A stretch of 64,000 nucleotides of DNA, from assembly GCF_002979555.1 (NCBI RefSeq), contig NZ_PCOZ01000013.1, forward strand, positions 1 through 64,000. Direction: 5' to 3'. The translations under genes were made by a program, and so were the position numbers. Shown piece by piece: positions 26,015 through 33,942 of the stretch. How positions within the stretch are numbered: position 1 is the stretch's first letter; the number at the start of each line of letters is the position of its first letter. Source of the stretch: Pseudomonas sp. MYb60. GTDB taxonomy: Bacteria; Pseudomonadota; Gammaproteobacteria; Pseudomonadales; Pseudomonadaceae. Below the pieces are notes generated by a model. That model was given only the letters and a program-made list of their open reading frames with translations. It was not told where the DNA came from and searched no databases.

Positions 26015-27007
26015 ATGAAACGCACACTTATCGCCACCGCCCTGGCCCTGCTCGCCCTGCCGGTGATGGCCGACCCGGCCCACCCGAAAATTGGCTTTTC
26101 CATTGACGACCTGCGCCTGGAACGCTGGTCCCGTGACCGTGACTACTTCGTTGCCGCCGCCGAAAAACTCGACGCCAAGGTCTTCGTGCAATCGGCCGAT
26201 GCCAACGAGCAGAAGCAGATCTCGCAGATCGAAAACCTCATCTCCCGTGGGGTCGACGTGATCGTCATCGTGCCGTTCAACGCCACCGTGCTCACCAACG
26301 CCGTTGCCGAAGCCAAGAAGGCCGGGATCAAGGTGGTGTCATACGACCGCCTGATTCTCAACGCCGACATCGACGCCTATATCTCCTTCGACAACGAAAA
26401 AGTCGGCGAGATGCAGGCCGGCGGCGTGCTGCAAGCGGCGCCCAAGGGCAACTACTTCCTGCTCGGCGGTGCTCCCACCGACAACAACGCCAAGGTGCTG
26501 CGCGAAGGCCAGATGAAAGTGCTGCAACCGGCCATCGACCGGGGCGATATCAAGGTGGTCGGCCAGCAGTGGGTGAAAGAATGGAACCCCACCGAAGCCC
26601 TGAGCATCGTGGAGAACGCCCTGACCCGCAACGACAACAAGATCGACGCCATCGTCGCCTCCAACGACGCCACGGCCGGCGGTGCGATCCAGGCCCTGGC
26701 TGCGCAGAAACTCGCGGGCAAGGTGCCGATCTCCGGCCAGGACGCCGACCTCGCCGCGATCAAGCGGGTCATCGACGGCACCCAGACGATGACCGTGTAC
26801 AAACCGCTCAAGCTGATCGCCACCGAAGCCGCCAAGCTCTCGGTGCAACTGGCCCGCAATGAAAAACCGGACTATGGCTCGCAGTACGACAACGGCAGCA
26901 AAAAGGTCGACACCATCCTGCTCACCCCGACCCCGCTGACCAAGGCCAATATCGACCTGTTGGAGAAGGACGGGTTCTACACCAAAGAGCAGATTGCCGG
27001 GCATTGA
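26015..27007 (+). CDS. xylF: D-xylose ABC transporter periplasmic binding protein
   Basis: A 330-residue binding protein. The signal peptide MKRTLIATALALLALPVMA is followed by DPAHPKIGFSIDDLRLERW, and FVQSADANEQKQISQIENLI and GVDVIVIVPFNATVL follow, as in XylF of E. coli (330 residues). It delivers xylose to XylGH. The ATG at 26015 is picked for the signal peptide and the AAGGA upstream; an in-frame ORF extends back to the xylA stop but lacks signal sequence properties. The stop codon is 3 bp from the xylG start region. Confidence 0.94.
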   Translation: MKRTLIATALALLALPVMADPAHPKIGFSIDDLRLERWSRDRDYFVAAAEKLDAKVFVQSADANEQKQISQIENLISRGVDVIVIVPFNATVLTNAVAEAKKAGIKVVSYDRLILNADIDAYISFDNEKVGEMQAGGVLQAAPKGNYFLLGGAPTDNNAKVLREGQMKVLQPAIDRGDIKVVGQQWVKEWNPTEALSIVENALTRNDNKIDAIVASNDATAGGAIQALAAQKLAGKVPISGQDADLAAIKRVIDGTQTMTVYKPLKLIATEAAKLSVQLARNEKPDYGSQYDNGSKKVDTILLTPTPLTKANIDLLEKDGFYTKEQIAGH

Positions 27008-27012
27008 TCGCC

Positions 27013-28566
27013 ATGTCCGACTACCTGCTGCAAATGAATGGCATCGTCAAAAGCTTTGGCGGTGTCAAGGCCCTCAACGGCATCGATATCAACGTCCGGC
27101 CGGGAGAATGCGTCGGCCTGTGCGGCGAGAACGGTGCCGGCAAATCCACCTTGATGAAGGTGCTGTCGGCGGTCTATCCCCACGGCACCTGGGAGGGTGA
27201 AATCCTGTGGGAAGGGCAGCCACTCAAGGCCCACTCCATCAGTGAAACCGAGGCCGCCGGCATCGTCATCATCCACCAGGAACTGACCCTGGTGCCGGAC
27301 CTGTCGGTGGCCGAGAACATCTTCATGGGCCACGAGCTGACCTTGCCGGGCGGGCGCATGAACTACCCGGCCATGCTGCACCGCGCCGAAGCGCTGATGC
27401 GCGAACTCAAGGTCCCGGACATGAACGTGGCGCTGCCGGTGTCGCAGTACGGCGGCGGTTACCAGCAACTGGTGGAGATCGCCAAGGCCCTCAACAAGCA
27501 GGCACGCCTGTTGATCCTCGACGAGCCCTCCTCGGCCCTGACCCGCTCGGAAATCGAAGTGCTGCTGGACATCATTCGTGGCCTCAAGGCCAAGGGCGTG
27601 GCCTGCGTGTACATCTCCCACAAGCTCGATGAAGTCGCCGCAGTGTGCGACACCATCGCGGTGATCCGCGATGGCAAGCACATCGCGACCACTGCCATGG
27701 CGGATATGGACATCGCGCGGATCATCACCCAGATGGTCGGCCGCGAGATGAGCAATCTCTACCCCACCGAGCCCCATGCGGTGGGCGAAGTGATTTTCGA
27801 AGCGCGCAACGTTACCTGTTATGACGTGGACAACCCCAAGCGCAAGCGCGTGGACAATATTTCGTTCGCGCTCAAGCGCGGGGAAATCCTCGGCATCGCC
27901 GGGTTGGTGGGCGCCGGGCGCACCGAACTGGTGTCAGCGTTGTTTGGTGCCTACCCCGGCCGCTACAGCGCCGAGGTGTGGCTGGACGGCCAGGTGATCG
28001 ATACCCGCACGCCGCTCAAATCGATCCGCGCCGGCCTGTGCATGGTGCCCGAAGACCGCAAGCGCCAAGGCATCATCCCCGACTTCGGTGTGGGCCAGAA
28101 CATCACGCTGGCGGTGCTTGACACCTACGCCAACCTGACCCGCATCGACGCCGAAGCTGAACTGGGCAGCATCGATCAGCAGATTGCGCGCATGCACCTC
28201 AAGACCTCCAGCCCGTACTTGCCGATCACCAGCCTGTCCGGCGGCAACCAGCAAAAAGCCGTGCTGGCGAAAATGCTGATGGCCAAGCCCCGTGTGCTGA
28301 TCCTCGACGAGCCCACGCGCGGCGTCGATGTGGGCGCCAAGTACGAGATCTACAAGCTGATGGGCGCACTGGCGGCCGAAGGCGTGGCGATCATCATGGT
28401 GTCGTCGGAACTGGCCGAAGTGCTCGGGGTGTCCGACCGCGTACTGGTGATCGGCGAAGGCCAGTTGCGCGGCGACTTCATCAACCAGGGGCTCACTCAG
28501 GAGCAGGTGCTCGCCGCGGCGCTCAGCCACGACAACAACAATAATAATGATCGGAAGACCGCGTAG
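27013..28566 (+). CDS. xylG: D-xylose ABC transporter ATP-binding protein
   Basis: A 517-residue protein with two tandem nucleotide-binding domains. The first has Walker A GENGAGKST and RLLILDEPSSAL; the second has the signature LSGGNQQKAVLAKML and VLILDEPTRGVDVG, with a degenerate Walker A (GLVGAGRTEL), as usual for the CUT2 class. The C-terminus ends with five Asn in a row encoded by AAC/AAT codons, which also creates an AAnAAnAA motif just before xylH. The ATG at 27013 replaces a TTG at 27004. Confidence 0.94.
   Translation: MSDYLLQMNGIVKSFGGVKALNGIDINVRPGECVGLCGENGAGKSTLMKVLSAVYPHGTWEGEILWEGQPLKAHSISETEAAGIVIIHQELTLVPDLSVAENIFMGHELTLPGGRMNYPAMLHRAEALMRELKVPDMNVALPVSQYGGGYQQLVEIAKALNKQARLLILDEPSSALTRSEIEVLLDIIRGLKAKGVACVYISHKLDEVAAVCDTIAVIRDGKHIATTAMADMDIARIITQMVGREMSNLYPTEPHAVGEVIFEARNVTCYDVDNPKRKRVDNISFALKRGEILGIAGLVGAGRTELVSALFGAYPGRYSAEVWLDGQVIDTRTPLKSIRAGLCMVPEDRKRQGIIPDFGVGQNITLAVLDTYANLTRIDAEAELGSIDQQIARMHLKTSSPYLPITSLSGGNQQKAVLAKMLMAKPRVLILDEPTRGVDVGAKYEIYKLMGALAAEGVAIIMVSSELAEVLGVSDRVLVIGEGQLRGDFINQGLTQEQVLAAALSHDNNNNNDRKTA
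28532..28547 (+). promoter_or_regulatory. Crc/Hfq CA motif inside the end of xylG, before xylH
   Basis: ACAACAACAATAATAAT encodes the poly-Asn tail of XylG and at the same time lies 20 bp before the xylH ATG, giving several overlapping AAnAAnAA matches. Confidence 0.55.
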
Positions 28567-29703
28567 ATGAACCAGGTAAAACAGCTGTTTACCCGCTACA
28601 AAATGCTCGCCCTGGTCATCGCCGTGGCGGTGATCTGGGTGTTTTTCAGCTGGCAGACCGAGGGCGGCTTCCTCACGCCGCGCAATTTGTCCAACCTGCT
28701 GCGGCAGATGTCGATCACCGGGATCCTGGCGTGCGGCATGGTGCTGGTGATCATCAGCGGTGAGATCGACTTGTCGGTGGGCTCATTGCTCGGATTACTG
28801 GGCGGGTTGGCGGCCATCCTGGACGTGGTGTACCACGTGCCGTTGCTGGCCAACGTGAGTCTGGTGGCGCTGTGCGGTTTGATGATCGGGTTGGCCAACG
28901 GGTACATGACGGCGTATCTGCGCATCCCGTCCTTTATCGTCGGTCTGGGCGGGATGCTGGCGTTTCGCGGGATACTGCTGGGGGTCACCGGCGGCACCAC
29001 CATTGCGCCGGTTTCACCGTCGCTGGTGTATGTGGGCCAGGGGTATTTACCGCACACGGTGGGTGTGGGGCTGGGGATTCTACTGTTTGCACTCACGCTT
29101 TTTTTGACCTGGAAGCAGCGGCGTAATCGAGCGCTGCATGGTCTGGCTGCGCATTCCCTGGTGCGTGATCTAGTGCGCGTGGCGGTCATCGGCGCCGTAC
29201 TGGCCGGCTTCGTGACGACCCTCAACAGCTACGATGGGATTCCCGTGCCTGTCTTGCTGCTGCTGGTGTTATTGGGCGTGTTCAGCTACGTCACCAGCCA
29301 GACCGTATTTGGCCGCCGCGTGTACGCGGTGGGCAGCAATATGGAAGCCACGCGTCTGTCGGGCATCAACGTGCAGGCGGTGAAGCTGTGGATTTTCGGC
29401 ATCATGGGCGTGATGTGCGCCCTCGCCGGCCTGGTCAACACCGCACGGTTGGCGGCAGGCTCGCCGTCGGCGGGCAACATGGGCGAGCTGGATGCGATCG
29501 CCGCGTGCTTTATCGGCGGCACTTCCATGCGTGGCGGTTCAGGCACGGTGTACGGCGCGTTGCTGGGGGCGTTGGTGATCACCAGTTTGGACAATGGGAT
29601 GTCGATGCTGGATGTGGACAGTTACTGGCAGATGATTGTGAAGGGCAGCATTCTGGTGCTGGCGGTTTGGGTGGATGTGAGTACGCGGACGGGGCGGCGA
29701 TAA
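28567..29703 (+). CDS. xylH: D-xylose ABC transporter permease
   Basis: A 378-residue membrane protein of the CUT2 permease family, with about 10 helices. SGEIDLSVGSLLGLLGGL and GGTSMRGGSGTVYGALLGAL are family hallmarks, and the length is close to E. coli XylH (393). It forms the channel for XylF/XylG. It starts one base after the xylG stop (TAGATG). Near the end it shows more T-rich codon choices than its neighbours, a mild drift only. No terminator follows before the structured element at 29847. Confidence 0.93.
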   Translation: MNQVKQLFTRYKMLALVIAVAVIWVFFSWQTEGGFLTPRNLSNLLRQMSITGILACGMVLVIISGEIDLSVGSLLGLLGGLAAILDVVYHVPLLANVSLVALCGLMIGLANGYMTAYLRIPSFIVGLGGMLAFRGILLGVTGGTTIAPVSPSLVYVGQGYLPHTVGVGLGILLFALTLFLTWKQRRNRALHGLAAHSLVRDLVRVAVIGAVLAGFVTTLNSYDGIPVPVLLLLVLLGVFSYVTSQTVFGRRVYAVGSNMEATRLSGINVQAVKLWIFGIMGVMCALAGLVNTARLAAGSPSAGNMGELDAIAACFIGGTSMRGGSGTVYGALLGALVITSLDNGMSMLDVDSYWQMIVKGSILVLAVWVDVSTRTGRR

Positions 29704-30030
29704 ATGGCCTTTCGACATGGTTTGTAAAGGGCCAGCAAGTCGTGTCGCTTTTAATTGCAGGACGTTTCCTAGACAATCCCTGCCGCCTTGTGCCTGCTGG
29801 AATCGGTGGCTAGTCTGCGGTCCGTCACTGCCCATTCAGTGATCGGGTTTAGTCGCCCGGATTTCGAACGCGTGCCTGGCCCTCCGTGAGACTTCATGGT
29901 GGCTGTGCGCAGGGCACCTTCGGGTGCGCCGGAATTTTCGCGTTGGAACCGGTCGACTAACCTGCGTACAGCCGCCACCCTCGTTTAGTCGCGATGGGTG
30001 TCGCTTTCTCATCTAACGCGAAGGTACACC
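29704..30030. other. Intergenic region holding a structured RNA-like element
   Basis: A 327-bp gap between xylH and a small gene. The first 140 bp show nothing clear. From 29847 to 29992 there is a compact foldable segment bounded by two copies of GTTTAGTCGC (see the ncRNA entry). Confidence 0.7.
29847..29992 (+). ncRNA. Predicted structured RNA/leader element upstream of the DUF3077/DUF6124-type gene
   Basis: The outer stem pairs 29898-29913 (GGTGGCTGTGCGCAGG) with 29961-29979 (its complement apart from a 3-nt bulge). Inside is a GCACC-TTCG-GGTGC hairpin (29914-29927) with a UUCG tetraloop. The segment is framed by direct repeats GTTTAGTCGC at 29847-29856 and 29983-29992, and the start codon of the small gene follows 38 bp after it. 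I recall similar structured leaders before genes of this family in Pseudomonas but cannot confirm. It could be a cis-regulatory leader, a small RNA or a mobile palindromic element; the strand is inferred from the downstream gene. Confidence 0.5.
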
Positions 30031-30327
30031 ATGAATAAAGTCGTCCCCGACCCACCCATCGACCCCGCCAAAGACCGCGCAGCCTTCAACCGCGCCATCG
30101 ACCACTACCTGCCCACCCAAGGCTTCCACTCGGTCAACGAAGACCTGAGCGTCGAAGACGCCCTGCTCTACACCGCCAGTTTGCTCGACAGTGCCTCGGC
30201 GACGGCGTTGGATTGTGGTGAGCAGTTGGAGAGCCCCGAGCGGGCGAAAATTCTGGCGGTGTGGCATCTGCTGGAAATCGCCAAGACCACCGTGGATCGC
30301 TCCATCGACTGCCTGAAACGCGGATAA
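30031..30327 (+). CDS. Small DUF3077/DUF6124-type protein of unknown function
   Basis: A 98-residue acidic protein. No signal peptide or membrane helix is seen. The sequence NEDLSVEDALLYTASLLDSA and a C-terminal helix KILAVWHLLEIAKTTVDRSI predict an all-helical fold. I recognise it as a Pseudomonas-restricted family (DUF3077/DUF6124) usually found as many scattered copies; no function is established that I know of. AAGG at proper distance supports the ATG at 30031 rather than a GTG 33 bp upstream. The structured element at 29847-29992 sits in its leader, and a REP hairpin ends it. Confidence 0.75.
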   Translation: MNKVVPDPPIDPAKDRAAFNRAIDHYLPTQGFHSVNEDLSVEDALLYTASLLDSASATALDCGEQLESPERAKILAVWHLLEIAKTTVDRSIDCLKRG

Positions 30328-30330
30328 ACA

Positions 30331-30360
30331 CTGTGGGAGCTGGCGTGCCAGCTCCCACAG
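30331..30360. repeat. REP palindrome / bidirectional terminator
   Basis: CTGTGGGAGCTGGC and its exact complement around GT, between the convergent small gene and mmsA. Confidence 0.8.
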
Positions 30361-30381
30361 ATGAACGCGTACTGGCTTCAG

Positions 30382-31881
30382 TTATTTGGAGACGGGCATC
30401 GCGAACTCGGCGCCCTGCTCAATGCTCTCCGACCAGCGCTGCATGATCGACTTCTGCTTGGTGTAGAACCGCACACCCTCTGTGCCATACGCATGCATGT
30501 CGCCGAACAGGCTCTTCTTCCAGCCGCCAAACCCGTGCCAGGCCATCGGCACCGGGATCGGTACGTTGATGCCGACCATGCCGACTTGAATCCGCCGTGC
30601 AAACTCACGGGCGATGTTGCCGTCGCGGGTGAAGCAGCTGACGCCGTTGCCGAATTCGTGGTCGTTGACCAGCTTGATCGCTTCGGCGAAGTCGTTCACG
30701 CGCACACAGGCCAGCACCGGGCCGAAGATTTCTTCGCGGTAGATGCTCATCTCCGGGGTCACGTGGTCGAACAGCGTCGCGCCGAGCCAGAAGCCATTTT
30801 CCAGGCCGGCTTCGGTGGGCACATAATCACGCCCGTCGAGCAGCAATTGCGCGCCGGATTGCACGCCTTGCTCGATGTAGCCGCTGATGCGTTCCAGCGC
30901 GGCGCGGGACACGATCGGGCCCATCTCGGCTTTCAGGTCGCGGCCGTCGGTGATGCGCAATTGCTTGGCGCGTTCGGTCAGCGCGGCGATGACTTTGTCG
31001 CCCACGTCACCCACCAGCACCGCCACGGAGATCGCCATGCAGCGTTCGCCGGCACTGCCGTAGGCGGCGCCCATCAGCGCATCGACGGTTTTTTCGATGT
31101 CGGCGTCAGGCATCACCACCATATGGTTTTTCGCGCCACCCAGGCCTTGGACACGCTTGCCGTGGCGAGCGCCGGTTTCGTAGATGTATTGCGCAATCGG
31201 CGTCGAGCCGACAAAGCTCACGGCCTTGACGTCCGGGTGTTCGATCAGCGCGTCCACCGATTCCTTGTCACCTTGCACCACGTTGAACACACCTTTGGGC
31301 AGGCCGGCTTCATGCAGCAGCTCCGCCATGAACAGCGAGGCGCTCGGGTCGGTCGGGCTAGGCTTGAGGATGAACGTGTTGCCCGCTGCGATGGCGATCG
31401 GGTACATCCACATAGGGACCATCACCGGGAAGTTGAACGGCGTCACGCCCGCGACAACACCCAGCGGCTGGCGCATCGTCCAGTTGTCCATGCCACGGGA
31501 CACCTGGTCGGAATGCTCACCCTTGAGCAGGTTGGGAATGCCGCACGCGAATTCGAGGATGTCGATGCCCCGGTCCACTTCGCCCTGGGCGTCGGTGAAG
31601 ACCTTGCCGTGCTCGGCGACGATGATGCGCGCAAGGTCGTCCTTGCGCTCGCGCAGCAGGTGCAGGTATTGGAACAGCACGCGGGCGCGGCGGATCGGCG
31701 GCGTGTCGGCCCAACCGTCGAAGGCGGCTTGCGCGGCGGCAACGGCTTCGGCGACGGTCTGGCGGCTGGCCAGGGCGACGCGGCCGGTCTTCTCGCCGGT
31801 GGCCGGGTTGAAGACGTCCTGATAGCGATCATCGCGGGACACGCGCTGGTCGTTGATGTAGTGCTCGATTGTAGTTGTCAT
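30382..31881 (-). CDS. mmsA: CoA-acylating methylmalonate/malonate semialdehyde dehydrogenase
   Basis: A 499-residue aldehyde dehydrogenase of the MmsA/IolA/BauC branch. GVVAGVTPFNFPVMVPMWM, the NAD segment FVGSTPIAQYIY, GLGGAKNHMVVMPDAD and the catalytic Cys in GERCMAIS are diagnostic. The absence of a general base Glu in the usual place goes with CoA-dependent acylation, giving propionyl-CoA or acetyl-CoA. It stands alone, divergent from a LysR gene, without mmsB nearby; so beta-alanine, inositol or valine breakdown cannot be told apart from the sequence. The start at 31881 (MTTTIEHYIND) is preferred to an open frame to 31983. Confidence 0.9.
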   Translation of the reverse strand: MTTTIEHYINDQRVSRDDRYQDVFNPATGEKTGRVALASRQTVAEAVAAAQAAFDGWADTPPIRRARVLFQYLHLLRERKDDLARIIVAEHGKVFTDAQGEVDRGIDILEFACGIPNLLKGEHSDQVSRGMDNWTMRQPLGVVAGVTPFNFPVMVPMWMYPIAIAAGNTFILKPSPTDPSASLFMAELLHEAGLPKGVFNVVQGDKESVDALIEHPDVKAVSFVGSTPIAQYIYETGARHGKRVQGLGGAKNHMVVMPDADIEKTVDALMGAAYGSAGERCMAISVAVLVGDVGDKVIAALTERAKQLRITDGRDLKAEMGPIVSRAALERISGYIEQGVQSGAQLLLDGRDYVPTEAGLENGFWLGATLFDHVTPEMSIYREEIFGPVLACVRVNDFAEAIKLVNDHEFGNGVSCFTRDGNIAREFARRIQVGMVGINVPIPVPMAWHGFGGWKKSLFGDMHAYGTEGVRFYTKQKSIMQRWSESIEQGAEFAMPVSK

Positions 31882-31962
31882 GGCAGTCGATCCCAGGTGA
31901 ATAAGCGATGGCCACACCATAGACTTTCGCTTTGTTCCAAACCAGAGCAGAATCCTGAACTT

Positions 31963-31984
31963 ATTGTCCATATATGCGAACAAT
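31963..31984. promoter_or_regulatory. Possible LysR box between mmsA and the LysR gene
   Basis: ATTGT (31963-31967) and ACAAT (31980-31984) form a small dyad within T-N-A spacing, 7 bp before the LysR start. Weak, but placed where autoregulation would be expected. Confidence 0.35.
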
Positions 31985-31990
31985 TACACC

Positions 31991-32929
31991 ATGGAAAAGG
32001 CTGAGATCGAAGGGCTGTGGACCCATATCCACTGGCTGTCAGTGCTGGAGGAGCACGGCACCTACACGGCTGCGGCGACGCGCCTGGGCGTGAGCAAATC
32101 CGCCGTGAGCCAGCGGATTTCCGACCTGGAAAAGGCCACCGGCACCCAGTTGGTAACCCGCACCACGCGCAGCGTCAGGCTCACAGACGCGGGGTTGTCG
32201 TTGACCCGCGACGTGCGCAGCGCCTATGAACAGATCGCCCGCAGCTTCTCGTCGGTGCGCGATTCGGTCGGGGAAATTCGCGGATTGGTGCGGCTAACGG
32301 CTCCGGTGGCGTTCGCCCGTCAGCAGTTGGTGCCACACCTGTCGGAGTTTTTGCAGCGTTACCCGCAGGTGCGCATTCAGCTGGATGTGTCGGATGCCCT
32401 CAGTTCGCTGGCTGCCGAAGGCTACGACCTGGCGGTTCGTCACGGTTTCCAGGTGCCGGAAACCCATGTGGCGTGGAAGCTGTGCGACACCGGCTCGGTG
32501 CTGGTCGCCACCCGGGACTACCTGCAACACCACGGCGAACCCCGCGCACCCGGCGAGCTCTCGGCCCATAACTGCCTGTTCTACCCGCGCGGCACCGACC
32601 AGCCGGCGTGGACCTTCGAACGCGGCACTAAAAACGTCGAACGCCTCACCGTGCCCATCTCCGGCAGCTTCGCCACCAACAACAGCGAAGCCCTGCGCGA
32701 TTCAGCCCTCAACCACCTGGGCATTGCCCTGCTCCCGGATTTCAGCGCCCATGCGGCGCTCGCCAGCGGCAAGCTGGTGCAGGTGCTCAAGGACTGGACG
32801 CTCAAGGGCGCCTTTGCCGATGAGATCTACCTGATTCGCCCGTACTCGCCCCATGTGCCGAAGTCGGTGAGCGTGTTGGTTGGCTATTTGAAGGAGAAAC
32901 TGTCCGCAGGCTTTCGTTTCGCGGGTTGA
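31991..32929 (+). CDS. LysR family transcriptional regulator
   Basis: A 312-residue regulator. The winged helix lies at about residues 10-70 (VLEEHGTYTAAATRLGVSK, then AVSQRISDLEKATGTQLVTR), the effector domain at 100-300 (VRLTAPVAFARQQLVPHLSE). It diverges from mmsA, which it probably controls, and runs in the same direction as dauBAR 68 bp downstream. The ATG at 31991 is used; an upstream start at 31964 would extend it into the dyad. Confidence 0.87.
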   Translation: MEKAEIEGLWTHIHWLSVLEEHGTYTAAATRLGVSKSAVSQRISDLEKATGTQLVTRTTRSVRLTDAGLSLTRDVRSAYEQIARSFSSVRDSVGEIRGLVRLTAPVAFARQQLVPHLSEFLQRYPQVRIQLDVSDALSSLAAEGYDLAVRHGFQVPETHVAWKLCDTGSVLVATRDYLQHHGEPRAPGELSAHNCLFYPRGTDQPAWTFERGTKNVERLTVPISGSFATNNSEALRDSALNHLGIALLPDFSAHAALASGKLVQVLKDWTLKGAFADEIYLIRPYSPHVPKSVSVLVGYLKEKLSAGFRFAG

Positions 32930-32958
32930 GGTTTACCCCTTGCCCATCAGAACCAAAA

Positions 32959-32971
32959 GTCCATAATGGAC
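32959..32971. promoter_or_regulatory. Candidate DauR operator overlapping the dauB promoter
   Basis: A perfect palindrome GTCCAT-A-ATGGAC. It overlaps a CATAAT -10 (32962-32967) with TTGCCC 16 bp upstream, so bound repressor would block RNA polymerase. A near copy precedes the binding-protein gene at 36637. Confidence 0.6.
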
Positions 32972-32997
32972 AAAACAGTTCAGATACGGAGCCGTCC

Positions 32998-33942
32998 ATG
33001 TCCAGCACCCCACACGTGATCAATCAGGCCCAGGCCCGCGCGTTGCTCGCGCAAATCGATGTGCCGCAGATCCTGCGCAAGATGTTCTGCGACCTGGCTG
33101 CAGGGCATGCGGTGCAACCGGCACAGCAATGGGTGGAGTTTCCCCAGGGCGCCGGCGACTTTATCAACTACCTGGGCGTGCTGGCCGAAGACGGGGTATA
33201 CGGGGTGAAGACGTCGCCGTACATCGTGCGCGAACAGGGCCCGCTGGTAACGGCCTGGACGCTGCTGATGTCGACGCATACCGGCCAACCCTTGCTGTTG
33301 TGCGACGCCGCCGAACTGACCACCGCCCGCACCGCCGCCACCACGGCGCTTGCGGTGGATGCACTGGCGCCATTGGCCGCGCAACGCCTGGCGATCATCG
33401 GCAGTGGCAACGTGGCCCAGGCGCACCTGCACTACGTGAAGGACCTGCGCGACTGGCAGTCCATCAGCCTGTATTCGCCGAGCCTGGCCAGCGCCGATGA
33501 TGCAACAATTGACCACCTCAAAAGCCTGGACCCACGGCTGACCTTCGCACCCAGCGTCGACGCCGCACTGGCAGACGCCGACGTGATCCTGCTGTGCACG
33601 TCCTCCGCCGGGCCGGTGATCGATCCGTCCCGCTTGAGCAAGCCCGGGTTGATCACCTCCATCAGCACCAACGCGCCCCGCGCTCACGAAATCCCGCCGC
33701 ACTCGCTGAACGCCATGCAGGTCTACTGCGACTATCGCCAGACCACCCCTGGCTCGGCCGGCGAGATGCTGATCGCTGCCGAGCAACACGGCTGGGACAA
33801 ACGCCAGGTGATCGGCGACCTGCCGGAACTGCTCAGCGACCACGTCCAACGCCCCGCCTACGACCGTCATGTGTACTTCCGCTCCATCGGCCTGGGCCTG
33901 GAAGACATCGCACTGGCCAACGCGCTTCGGAGAACCCTATGA
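32998..33942 (+). CDS. dauB: DauB-like ornithine cyclodeaminase family dehydrogenase (L-arginine synthesis from 2-ketoarginine)
   Basis: A 314-residue enzyme of the ornithine cyclodeaminase/mu-crystallin family. The Rossmann segment LAIIGSGNVAQAHLHYV and the catalytic region VKTSPYIVREQGPLV are visible. In P. aeruginosa DauB uses NAD(P)H to aminate 2-ketoarginine to L-arginine, completing the racemisation of D-arginine begun by DauA. The order dauB-dauA-dauR, then a basic amino acid binding protein gene, equals PA3862-PA3865 as I recall it. The ATG at 32998 has GGAG upstream. Its stop overlaps dauA (ATGA). Confidence 0.87.
   Translation: MSSTPHVINQAQARALLAQIDVPQILRKMFCDLAAGHAVQPAQQWVEFPQGAGDFINYLGVLAEDGVYGVKTSPYIVREQGPLVTAWTLLMSTHTGQPLLLCDAAELTTARTAATTALAVDALAPLAAQRLAIIGSGNVAQAHLHYVKDLRDWQSISLYSPSLASADDATIDHLKSLDPRLTFAPSVDAALADADVILLCTSSAGPVIDPSRLSKPGLITSISTNAPRAHEIPPHSLNAMQVYCDYRQTTPGSAGEMLIAAEQHGWDKRQVIGDLPELLSDHVQRPAYDRHVYFRSIGLGLEDIALANALRRTL

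Noticed and set aside
29769..29978. A small leftward gene in the region before the DUF3077/DUF6124-type gene
   Set aside because: Its translation is low-complexity, has no ribosome binding site, and it coincides with the stem-loop element, whose pairing explains the sequence better.
29847..29992. A tRNA or tmRNA in the structured element before the small gene
   Set aside because: There is a TTCGAA that recalls a T-loop, but no acceptor stem with CCA, no anticodon arm of the right size and no D-arm; the outer stem is too long.
33594..33938. An extended N-terminus for the D-arginine dehydrogenase
   Set aside because: The frame is open because of base composition, but it lies inside dauB and would place about 115 residues before the FAD motif, which normally starts the protein; ATG 33939 couples with the dauB stop.
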